Below, piece by piece: positions 9,550-17,258 of a stretch of 64,000 bases of DNA. The position numbers and the translations under genes were made by a program. This DNA is from an uncultured Oxalobacter sp. (GTDB lineage Bacteria; Pseudomonadota; Gammaproteobacteria; Burkholderiales; Burkholderiaceae_D), in the NCBI GenBank assembly GCA_934277985.1, contig CAKQWF010000001.1, forward strand, positions 477,612 to 541,611, written 5' to 3'. Every line of letters starts with the position of its first letter. The first letter of the stretch is position 1. The notes beneath the pieces are model-generated. The model saw nothing but the letters and a program-made list of their open reading frames with translations, had not been told where the DNA came from and did not search any database.

Positions 9550-10857
9550 TCATGATGCAGGCACCTCTTTTTTGCCGGTGACGTATTCGTAAATGATGGA
9601 TTTTTTGTATTCGGTCAGTTTGGCGATCAGGGATTGTTTTTTTGTGATAATGGAGTCAAAGGCCATGCATATTTCATCTAGATATTTTGAAATTTGTTGT
9701 TGTTCTTCCAAGGGTGGTATACAAATGAAAATATTTTTTAATAGATCAATGTCAATGCTTTCAACTGTTGCGCCAGAATTTCTCAATAAAATCAGTAATT
9801 GTGAATTGCGACCAAGGAATAAATATTGTATAAATTGTGTGTGAATAATATTTTTGTTAAATGTTAGAGATTTTAAATCCTGATTGATGGTTACTGGTAT
9901 TTTGTTAATAACGGCTGGAAGTGTATGTTTTAGAATTCCTGAACGAGTGCAAATAATTAAACTGTTGGCCTCTATTAATGATAGTGAGCAGCTTTCGAAT
10001 CCTTCATGCGTAATATAATCTGAAGAAGTATAAATTTTATTTGTTTTTAAATCCTTTGCAGATATCCATGGAATATTTCCATTATTCCAATAATCAGAAA
10101 AATCTTTTGATGGAGTTGCACCGCCATATATGTTAGCCAAATATTTTAATTTTGCGATATTCCAATGACTAGGAATCTTGCCGATCCAGGGTATGCCGCT
10201 GTCTTTCATCGGCGCGTCGGGGTCCAGCCCACGGGTCACGGCTTCGCTGATGACGGATTGCCGGTATGCTTTCAGTTTTTCGATGACTTGTTGTTCTTTT
10301 TTGATAAGGGTATCAATACGATCGCAGCATATATTGATATAATTTGTTATTATCTTTCGTTTATTCTCAGATGGGTAGGCAATATGAATATTTCCTATAA
10401 TATTGGTGTTAAGATTTAGCTGCGTTCCCCAGTTTCCCAATCCCTGATAGCATGTTCCACTAAAAAATATCCAATAAAGATATTCTGTAAACGTTTTTTC
10501 AAGATTTGGAAAATAAACAAATCCATCATGAATGCAGCAATTTATTTTGCTGATACATGGTTTTCCAACAGTTGCGCATATACTGATAAATAAGTTGTTC
10601 GGTTCTATTTTAACAGATTTTGAAGCGCCTAATTCAGATAACTTTTCGCCAGCATTATAAAGATAATGATTTGATGTTGTAACATCGCTAATTCTTACCC
10701 AAGAGAATTTTCCTTTTGGGTCGAAATAAACGGGATTATCAATCGGTCTTGGGCTGGCGCCTCTCAAAACTCTGGAAAGAAATTTAATTCGCGATAATTT
10801 CCAATCTTCCGGAATTTCACCGATCCACTTTATTCCGCTGTCTTTCATTTTTCTCAT
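9550..10857 (-). CDS. hsdS: Type I restriction-modification specificity subunit HsdS
   Basis: The 435 residues carry two target-recognition domains, each opening with an almost identical phrase (MKDSGIKWIGEIP and MKDSGIPWIGKIP) and each followed by a conserved coiled-coil spacer (RIDTLIKKEQQVIEKLKAYR near the middle, SIITKKQSLIAKLTEYK at the end). This is the classic pseudo-dimeric HsdS layout and predicts a bipartite DNA target. The recognition domains are strikingly AT-rich compared with the flanking hsdM and hsdR, as expected for recombining TRDs. The ATG at 10855-10857 overlaps the stop of the SIR2 gene (ATGA), so translation is probably coupled. The longer open frame upstream overlaps the SIR2 gene and is not coding. 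Confidence 0.94.
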   Translation of the reverse strand: MRKMKDSGIKWIGEIPEDWKLSRIKFLSRVLRGASPRPIDNPVYFDPKGKFSWVRISDVTTSNHYLYNAGEKLSELGASKSVKIEPNNLFISICATVGKPCISKINCCIHDGFVYFPNLEKTFTEYLYWIFFSGTCYQGLGNWGTQLNLNTNIIGNIHIAYPSENKRKIITNYINICCDRIDTLIKKEQQVIEKLKAYRQSVISEAVTRGLDPDAPMKDSGIPWIGKIPSHWNIAKLKYLANIYGGATPSKDFSDYWNNGNIPWISAKDLKTNKIYTSSDYITHEGFESCSLSLIEANSLIICTRSGILKHTLPAVINKIPVTINQDLKSLTFNKNIIHTQFIQYLFLGRNSQLLILLRNSGATVESIDIDLLKNIFICIPPLEEQQQISKYLDEICMAFDSIITKKQSLIAKLTEYKKSIIYEYVTGKKEVPAS

Positions 10858-11885
10858 TGGGCGGCTCCTGTTGCTTGCGTGGTCGGGATCGGCAGGTTTT
10901 CGCGGATGAAACGTTCCAGCGGGGGAACAGGGGTATTGCCGCAGTAGCGGTAGCTGACTTGCCGGTGGCCGAACAATCCCTTGTGGCGTTCCTTCAGGGT
11001 ATTTTCGTCGGAAATGTCGATGATATGAACGTCGGCATGCGGATTCAGTGCCATCTGGAACAGGAAACGTACTGCTGTATCGGTTGGCGGGAATGAAAAA
11101 CCGATGATGAAAACGTCGTCCGCTTCTTCCAGAAGTTGTGCGGCCGCTTGCCACAAGTGGCGTATGGCGGTGTGGTTGTAAAAGGCGTTTTTGTCCATGA
11201 CCGGCGGGATGATATAAGGCACCAGCCCGACGGTCATATGGTCGGTTTCATTGGGGTTATCGTTTCGGTAGTAAAGGGTATCCGATGATGATGCGCCTGC
11301 ATGGTACCAGTTGACGGAGCCATGAAGTTTGATGATGGATGGAAGCCGCTGACTAAATAGGGTACCCCCCAATGTGCCTGCGACTGGAATGGTACGTGAA
11401 CCGATCCAGCTTAACGGATACGAGTAGAGTCGCTCCCATGGCAGATATGGTTGTCCGTTGTTTTTCACGTATTTTTCCATGGCCTTTTCGATCAGGACAT
11501 CGTAATTCAGGGTGATGATGTCGCAGTGCGGATTTTCCAGAAAGCCGGCGATCAGACGATCGAACAGGTCGTTGCGTTCACCGTTTTTGTCCAGTTGCTG
11601 GAAATGTTGTCCGATCATGCGGCTGATCCGTTCATACAGGGCGCGGTCGGTATAGTTGTTTTCCTGTTTCCATGGGAAGTCGGTTGACAGGTAGGTCAGC
11701 AGGTGTTCGACGTTGTTTTTGATGTTTTCAGGAATTTCCGTTTTGTAATGTGCACTGATAGTGTCGGTTCCCAGCTCGAGTTGCTTGTGTATGTCGTTGC
11801 AGAGCTCGTTCATGAGGGGGTAGGCCGGGTTGATGGCTTTGGAAAATCCGGCTCCCAGAAGGAAAACCTGTTTTCGCTTATTCAT
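10854..11885 (-). CDS. SIR2-like domain protein embedded in the Type I RM operon
   Basis: This 343-residue protein has the marks of the defence-type SIR2 family: the nucleotide-binding GAGFS (residues 11-15), T-x-N-Y-D (Asn127-Tyr128-Asp129), and KLHGS with the putative catalytic His188, then a late Rossmann strand (VFIIGFSFPPTD). The Cys4 zinc module of sirtuin deacetylases is absent. Related SIR2 proteins in Thoeris, DSR and short-Argonaute systems destroy NAD+; that activity is inferred here. The ATG lies 8 bp inside the end of hsdM and the stop overlaps the hsdS start by 4 bp, so it is built into the M-S transcript. No SLOG, TIR or helicase fusion is visible. Confidence 0.88.
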   Translation of the reverse strand: MNKRKQVFLLGAGFSKAINPAYPLMNELCNDIHKQLELGTDTISAHYKTEIPENIKNNVEHLLTYLSTDFPWKQENNYTDRALYERISRMIGQHFQQLDKNGERNDLFDRLIAGFLENPHCDIITLNYDVLIEKAMEKYVKNNGQPYLPWERLYSYPLSWIGSRTIPVAGTLGGTLFSQRLPSIIKLHGSVNWYHAGASSSDTLYYRNDNPNETDHMTVGLVPYIIPPVMDKNAFYNHTAIRHLWQAAAQLLEEADDVFIIGFSFPPTDTAVRFLFQMALNPHADVHIIDISDENTLKERHKGLFGHRQVSYRYCGNTPVPPLERFIRENLPIPTTQATGAAQ

Positions 11886-13608
11886 GGAACAGCTCCCGGA
11901 TGGCGGTGTCCAGTTCTTTTTCGATGGCGATGATTTCGGACAGGATGGTATCCGACGGGCGCGGGGGTTCGTATCGGTAGAAATGCCGGGTGAAGGGGAT
12001 TTCGTAACCGGTTTTCGTTCTGGCATGGTCGATCCATGCATCAGGGACGAAGGGCAGGACTTCGCGTTCGAAGTAGGTTTGCACGTCTTCTTTCAGCGGG
12101 ATGGTTTCGGTGTCGCGCAGTGCCGGATCGGGCTGTATTTTGCCTTTTTTCATGACGGGGTTGCCCTGTTCGTCTTTCAGGGGGCGTTCGACGGTGATTT
12201 TGGTGTAGCCGAAGTCGCTGTTGTCGAAGATTTTGCTGATGTCGTTTTCTGCCATGTCGCCGTACAGGCGGGTGATGGTGTCGATGGCGCTTTGCGGGAT
12301 GTCGTTGCGTTTGTTGCCCAGCGCCTTGCGGCGTTTTTCGAACAGGCCGCTGGCGTCGATGAGCTGGATTTTGCCGGCGCGTTTCGTGCCGGCTTTTTTG
12401 TTGGACAGTACCCAGATGTAGGTGGCGATGCCGGTGTTGTAGAAGATGTCGTTCGGCAAGGCGATGATGGCTTCGAGCAGGTCGTTTTCCATGATGTGTT
12501 TGCGGATTTCGGAGGGACCGCTGCCGGCGTCGCCGGTAAAGAGGGGGGAGCCGTTATGGATGATGGCGATGCGGCTGCCGCCGTTTTCCGGCGTTTTCAT
12601 TTTGGAGAGCGCGGTCAGCAGAAACAGCATCTGGCTGTCGCCGATGGCGGGCAGCCCGGCGCCGAAGCGCCCGGCGTCGCCGGTGCGGGCTTCCTGTTCG
12701 ACGGCGTTTTTTTCGTTTTTCCATTCCCGTCCGAACGGGGGATTGGAAAGAATGTAATCGAAGGTTTGTCCCCGGAACTGGTCATCCGAGAGGGTGTTGC
12801 CGTCGCGGATGTTGCTGGCGTCGTTGCCCTTGATGAGCATGTCGGCCTTGCAGATGGCGTAGGTCTGGTCGTTGAGTTCCTGCCCGAAGGCCAGCATGGC
12901 GCAGGTCGGGTTGAGCCGGTGCAGGTATTCTTCCGCGACGGAGAGCATGCCGCCGGTACCGCATGCCGGGTCGTAAATGCTTCTCAGGATGCTGTTGCCG
13001 CCGAGCGCTTCATGGTCGTCGTGAAAGAGGATGTTGACCATCAGTTCGATGACTTCGCGCGGGGTGTAGTGTTGCCCGGCGTCGGCGTTGTGCGATTCGG
13101 AAAAGCGCCGGATGATTTCCTCGAAGATGTAGCCCATTTCGAGATTGGAAATGCGGTCGGGGTGCAGGTCGGCTCTCGGGGTGGTGAATTCGCGCAGGAC
13201 GGCATAGAGGATGCCTTTTTCCGCCATCGTGGCGATGTGGCCTTCGAAGCGGAATTTTTCGATGATGTCCCGTACATTGGCGGAAAAGCCGTAGAGGTAG
13301 GCGCGGAAGTTGGCTTCGATGTTGTCGGGGTCGTCGAGCAGTTTGCCGAAGTCGAAGCGGCTGACGTTGTAGAAGGCATGTCCGGATGCCCGGCGGAGCA
13401 GGGCGTCCGGCATGGCGAGGGTTTTGTATTGTGCGTATCTTTGGAGTACGGCGGCTTTGGTGTCGGCCAGTATGCAGTCGAAGCGGCGGATGACGGTCAG
13501 CGGGAGGATGACTTCGCCGTATTCATGCGGTTTGTACACGCCGGTGAGTTTGTCGGCGATGGCCCATATGAGGTCCGCTTTTTGTTTGACGTTGGTTTCG
13601 AGGCTCAT
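11878..13608 (-). CDS. hsdM: Type I DNA methyltransferase subunit HsdM
   Basis: The 576-residue N6-adenine methylase has an N-terminal helical HsdM_N domain (residues ~8-150), then the SAM-binding motif I DPACGTGG at 213-220 and catalytic motif IV NPPFG at 289-293. The QHYTPREV phrase before motif I is typical. It methylates adenine within the site read by HsdS and is required for restriction. It is the first gene of the operon, and the SIR2 gene starts inside its last codons. The start ATG at 13606-13608 is the first good Met. No promoter could be assigned with confidence in the 151 bp upstream. Confidence 0.95.
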   Translation of the reverse strand: MSLETNVKQKADLIWAIADKLTGVYKPHEYGEVILPLTVIRRFDCILADTKAAVLQRYAQYKTLAMPDALLRRASGHAFYNVSRFDFGKLLDDPDNIEANFRAYLYGFSANVRDIIEKFRFEGHIATMAEKGILYAVLREFTTPRADLHPDRISNLEMGYIFEEIIRRFSESHNADAGQHYTPREVIELMVNILFHDDHEALGGNSILRSIYDPACGTGGMLSVAEEYLHRLNPTCAMLAFGQELNDQTYAICKADMLIKGNDASNIRDGNTLSDDQFRGQTFDYILSNPPFGREWKNEKNAVEQEARTGDAGRFGAGLPAIGDSQMLFLLTALSKMKTPENGGSRIAIIHNGSPLFTGDAGSGPSEIRKHIMENDLLEAIIALPNDIFYNTGIATYIWVLSNKKAGTKRAGKIQLIDASGLFEKRRKALGNKRNDIPQSAIDTITRLYGDMAENDISKIFDNSDFGYTKITVERPLKDEQGNPVMKKGKIQPDPALRDTETIPLKEDVQTYFEREVLPFVPDAWIDHARTKTGYEIPFTRHFYRYEPPRPSDTILSEIIAIEKELDTAIRELFHE

Positions 13609-13759
13609 AAACAGTCGGTCGGTTGGTTTGCTGCCGGTACCGGTTTGCGGTATGTCGGGGGATGGCGGGTTTCTTTGTGATGCCTGCCGGATGTCAAATC
13701 GTGTATTGTAAGGATGCCATTTCGCTGCGACAAGGTGTGCCGTGTCCGGGGGCGGTCGC

Positions 13760-14509
13760 TCAGGCGGTGCGTTTCGCGGTGATGACGAGGGTGGCGGGGG
13801 ATGCGGGGACGGGGGTTTGGGTGTCGTCGGTGTGCGCCGGTACGGGGGCGTGTTCGGAGAGGCCGGTCAGGGTGAATCCGGCGGTGATGACGCTGTTGAC
13901 GAGGGTGGCGGTCGTCCGGTGGCGGCAGGGGGCGGGTTTGCCTTTGGCGGGCGCGCGTTCGCTTTCGTCGAAGTAGCGGGCGAACAGGGTGGCGGCGGAT
14001 GTGTCGTTGTTGTCCGTTGCGGTATCGGGTGTGCCTGTGGCGGTGTGAAGGGGGTGTCTGGCGCACAGCACGAGGGTGCCGCCGGGTATGAGGCTGCGAT
14101 GGATGTGTGCCAGTACGGTTTGCGGATCGGGGTGTTCGTCCAGTGCGTAGGCGCAGAGGGCGATGTCGCAGGTTTGCGGTTTTAGTCCGGGGTTTTCGAG
14201 GGGGGCGCAGCGGTATTCCGTCCAGAAGGATGCGTTGTGGCGCAGGGCTTGCCGGATGTGGGGTTCGGAGGCGTCGATGCCGGTGCAGGCGATGGCTCCG
14301 TGTTCGATGGCGTAGCGGCAGTGCCAGCCGTCCCGGCAGCCCATGTCCAGCACGCGTTTGCCGCAAAAGTCGGGCATGGCCGGTTCGGGCAGGTGCAGGC
14401 GGATGGTTTCGGGGGTGGTGATGTTGTCAGCTTGTCCGGCTGCCGTTTTCGCGTTTTTCGTCCGTGTGCGTTTGCCGCCGGTACGAGCCGGTTTTACTGG
14501 TGTGGACAT
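13760..14509 (-). CDS. Class I SAM-dependent methyltransferase
   Basis: The SAM-binding motif I VLDMGCRDG (about residues 53-61) is followed by the acidic motif II (CTGIDAS), then a motif-III-like acidic strand (CDIALCAYALDEHPD) and SLIPGGTLVL after it: a standard Methyltransf_11/25 fold. The N-terminal 45 residues are basic and low complexity. I chose ATG 14507-14509; an ATG at 14581 is possible and would add 24 residues. The substrate is unknown; small molecule and tRNA wobble-base methylases both look similar at this level. It lies downstream of a Sel1 gene, reading the same way, 155 bp apart. Confidence 0.75.
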   Translation of the reverse strand: MSTPVKPARTGGKRTRTKNAKTAAGQADNITTPETIRLHLPEPAMPDFCGKRVLDMGCRDGWHCRYAIEHGAIACTGIDASEPHIRQALRHNASFWTEYRCAPLENPGLKPQTCDIALCAYALDEHPDPQTVLAHIHRSLIPGGTLVLCARHPLHTATGTPDTATDNNDTSAATLFARYFDESERAPAKGKPAPCRHRTTATLVNSVITAGFTLTGLSEHAPVPAHTDDTQTPVPASPATLVITAKRTA

Positions 14510-14664
14510 CTTGTTTGTGGATGGCGTCTGGTTGTTTCGGTAACGGTACGGGAGTGTGGCGTCCCGTGCCGGTTTTGTCATTGATATGGATGGTGTTTCC
14601 GCGGGATTGTGCAGGGGATGGCGCGATTTCGCAACGCCCGGAGGCGATGCCGGCGCCTGCCGGT

Positions 14665-15222
14665 TTATGGAATTTGCCTGAGCAGTTGTTCGGCGTCGGT
14701 GTCGCCCTGATCCGCGGCTTTTCTCAGCCATTGTCTGGCTTTGGCGGTGTCTTTGGTGACGCCGTCATGACCGTTGAGGTAGAGGGCGCCGAGGATTTTC
14801 TGGGCGTTGGCGTCGCCCGCTTTCGCGGCGCGGGTGTACCAGTAGATGGCTTTGGCGGTATCCGGCGTGGTGCCTTGTCCTTTCATGTAGGCGGTCGCCA
14901 GATAATTTTGTGCGTTGGTTTCTCCGGCCCGTGCGGCTTTTTCGAACCAGCGGGCGGCTTCACTGTCGTTTTGCTTGACGCCGTTGCCGCGGAAGTAGAG
15001 AACGCCCATCATCGCCTGTGCGTCCGTGTTGCCGGCATTGGCGGCTTTTTCAAGGCATGGCAATGCCTGATCGAACTGGCGGTTTTTGTAGTGCGTCATG
15101 CCCTGCCGGAAGTCGGTTTCACCGGCGGAATAGGCGGTCTTGCTGATGATGACCAGCACCAGGGTCAGAAAGGCGACGATCCAGGGCAGGATCCTGCGTT
15201 TGCGGGTGATGTTTTTGGACAT
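14665..15222 (-). CDS. Membrane-anchored or secreted Sel1-repeat protein, copy 2
   Basis: The 185-residue protein begins with a basic segment and a strong hydrophobic helix (ILPWIVAFLTLVLVII), which may be an uncleaved anchor or a signal peptide ending near AYSA. Four Sel1-like repeats follow (for example LGALYLNG and MMGVLYFRGNGV). I use ATG 15222; another in-frame ATG at 15264 would give 14 more residues. It is the smallest family member in this window. Confidence 0.8.
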   Translation of the reverse strand: MSKNITRKRRILPWIVAFLTLVLVIISKTAYSAGETDFRQGMTHYKNRQFDQALPCLEKAANAGNTDAQAMMGVLYFRGNGVKQNDSEAARWFEKAARAGETNAQNYLATAYMKGQGTTPDTAKAIYWYTRAAKAGDANAQKILGALYLNGHDGVTKDTAKARQWLRKAADQGDTDAEQLLRQIP

Positions 15223-15624
15223 TCCGGTATGACTCGTGTAAACGGTTTTCAAAACGGACGCCATGATAACAGGGCTTGCCTTGTGCTCAAAGCGATTTTT
15301 GCTTTTTCGCTGGAAAAAAGGGTGTTTTGCCGTCAGAACACGTGAAATCGGTGGTTTTGGCGGATTTTGACGATTTCTGTTAAAATCGGCTTGCGTGCAT
15401 GGGCAGTTTTCGACGCAGGGTAAAAAAATGATGTTGTGCGGGTGCCGTACCGCGAGACAGGGGGGCGTCGGAACAGGGGGCGGCAGCCGTTTGCCGACGG
15501 TTCCGGAAGCGGGGTGCCGATTGTGCAAATGCAAAATGGCGGTTATGTTTACGGCTTGGGTGTCCGGCGGGTCGGGTGTCGCGCTGCCGGACGGTATCGG
15601 ACAGGAGTATCCGGCAGGACGGAA
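15223..15624. other. Divergent intergenic region (Sel1 gene / chromate transporter)
   Basis: About 400 bp separate the two divergent genes. The stretch 15270-15400 is locally AT-rich and includes the words ttgacg (15367 area) and taaaat, which look promoter-like but are badly spaced for one sigma-70 promoter. No gene is supported. Confidence 0.45.
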
Positions 15625-16308
15625 ATGCCGGAAAGTGCAGGCATGACGGTCAGGAACAAACGGTTTTTCTGGGAGCTTTTCATTACGACGTTTCAGCTGA
15701 GCGCGTTTACGGTCGGGGGCGGTTTCGTGATCGTGCCGCTGATGCGCCGCAAGTTCATCCGCGAAAAACAGTGGATCGACGAGGATGAGATGTTAGACCT
15801 GACGGCGATCGCGCAGTCGACGCCCGGCTCGATCGCGGTCAATGCGTCCATTTTGCTGGGGTACCGGCTGGCGGGGTTGCGCGGGGTGCTGGTGACGCTG
15901 TTCGGGACGGTCTTGCCGCCTTTGCTGATTCTCTCGCTGGTGTCGGTGTTTTATGCCGCGTTTCGCCATAACGTGTATGTCGCGCTGGCGATGCGGGGGA
16001 TGCAGGCCGGGGTGGCGGCGATCATTCTCGATGTGGTCTGGACGATGGGCAAAAACGTGGTGTCGCGCAAGCGGATTTTGCCGGTTTTCATCATGGTCGG
16101 GGCGTTTGCCGCTGTCTGGCTGCTCGATGTGAATGTGTTTGCCGTGATCGTGGTGTGCGGTCTGATCGGGGTGATCGATACGTTTTACGGCGAACGCCTG
16201 CGCCGGATACGGTTCGAGGAGAAAAAGGCGCGCCGCGAGGGCGGACAGGCTCAGGGAGAACCGGCGGACGACGGGCAGGCTGACGGAAAGCGGGGTGACG
16301 GGGCATGA
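15625..16308 (+). CDS. Chromate transporter (CHR family), N-terminal-type half
   Basis: This is a single-domain (short-chain) CHR protein with the diagnostic block FQLSAFTVGGGFVIVPLM and then STPGSIAVNASILLGYRLAG, plus about six hydrophobic segments. Short-chain CHR proteins work as pairs with opposite topology; the partner follows with a 4-bp overlap. ATG 15625 has an AGGA site 5 bases upstream; ATG 15643 is an alternative that starts closer to the conserved domain. The charged tail (about 35 residues rich in Glu, Gly and Lys) is probably cytoplasmic. Transport of chromate is known for some members; other anions are possible. Confidence 0.88.
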   Translation: MPESAGMTVRNKRFFWELFITTFQLSAFTVGGGFVIVPLMRRKFIREKQWIDEDEMLDLTAIAQSTPGSIAVNASILLGYRLAGLRGVLVTLFGTVLPPLLILSLVSVFYAAFRHNVYVALAMRGMQAGVAAIILDVVWTMGKNVVSRKRILPVFIMVGAFAAVWLLDVNVFAVIVVCGLIGVIDTFYGERLRRIRFEEKKARREGGQAQGEPADDGQADGKRGDGA

Positions 16309-16889
16309 TTTATCTGGAACTGTTCTGGTGTTTTTTCCAGATCGGCCTGTTTTCCATCGGGGGCGGCTATGCCGCGATGCCGCTGATCCGGTATCAGGTG
16401 GTCGAGGTGCACGATTGGCTGACGATGGCGGAGTTCGCCGACATCATCACGATTTCGCAGATGACGCCCGGACCGATTTCGATCAATTCGGCGACGTTCG
16501 TCGGCATCAATATCGCCGGTATTCCGGGTGCGCTGGTCGCGACGTTCGGTTGTGTGCTGCCGTCGTGCCTGATCGTGCTGGCGCTGGCGTTCGCCTATTA
16601 CCGTTTCCGCGGGTTCCGGATGGTCAGGAATGTGTTGTTGCAGTTGCGGGCGGCGGTGGTGTCGATGATCGCGTTCGCCGGTCTGGCGATCGTGTTTCTG
16701 GCGTTTTGGCACAAGGAAACGGCGCCGTCTTTCGCCGATTTCCCCCATACGGACTGGGTGGCGGTGTTCATCTTCTGCGCGGCGCTCGTCGTTTTGCGCT
16801 GCTGGCGCAAGGTCGATCCTATCCATGTGATGCTGGGAACGGGGGTGCTGGGGATCGTGTTGTATCTGTTGCCGTTCTGGGCGAAGTAG
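16305..16889 (+). CDS. Chromate transporter (CHR family), partner half
   Basis: The 194 residues repeat the CHR motif: CFFQIGLFSIGGGYAAMPLI followed by MTPGPISINSATFVG. Hydrophobic helices run to the C-terminus. The start ATG at 16305 overlaps the stop of the preceding half (ATGA), which gives the coupled pair expected for heterodimeric short-chain CHR exporters. No ChrB-type regulator is adjacent. Confidence 0.88.
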   Translation: MIYLELFWCFFQIGLFSIGGGYAAMPLIRYQVVEVHDWLTMAEFADIITISQMTPGPISINSATFVGINIAGIPGALVATFGCVLPSCLIVLALAFAYYRFRGFRMVRNVLLQLRAAVVSMIAFAGLAIVFLAFWHKETAPSFADFPHTDWVAVFIFCAALVVLRCWRKVDPIHVMLGTGVLGIVLYLLPFWAK

Positions 16890-17258
16890 ATTAAAAATTG
16901 TATAAAGTGTATTGACTGTTTCATTCGTGCAACATTGTGTGGCAGTCTGTCCGTGTCCGGAAAATTCCGGTAAACACTATTGGCGGATGTTGATGTGCGC
17001 ATAACATAATGTTTTTAAAAAATCTTTTATATTCATGTACTTTATGTGATCCGGTTTTGGGAAATTTTCCGGTGAAATCCGGATGAGGCAGGGTGCTTTT
17101 TTTGTTGCATTTGTTTCATTTTTTTGGTATAAACAAACATGTCCGCTAAATAGTGTTTGGCAGAACTGTATTGAACAGTCCTGAACTGTTTACGGTTGAT
17201 TCCGTTACATGACATTTTGTCAGTGCGGTCGCGCTGTGCCTGTTTAAGGAAAGTTTTT
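16890..17258. other. AT-rich upstream region of the autotransporter
   Basis: This 369-bp stretch is clearly richer in A and T than its surroundings. It holds no gene. Promoter-like words occur (ttgact near 16912 and tataaa near 17128), so a long leader or several promoters are possible; none can be fixed by eye. Confidence 0.5.

Noticed and set aside
10854..11885. SIR2 gene as a Thoeris ThsA effector
   Set aside because: No C-terminal SLOG domain is visible and no TIR-domain ThsB lies nearby; the coupling with hsdM and hsdS points to a different context.
11830..13680. 616-codon frame on the plus strand over hsdM
   Set aside because: It has Gly-, Val- and Phe-rich composition and no motif; hsdM on the other strand has all methylase motifs.
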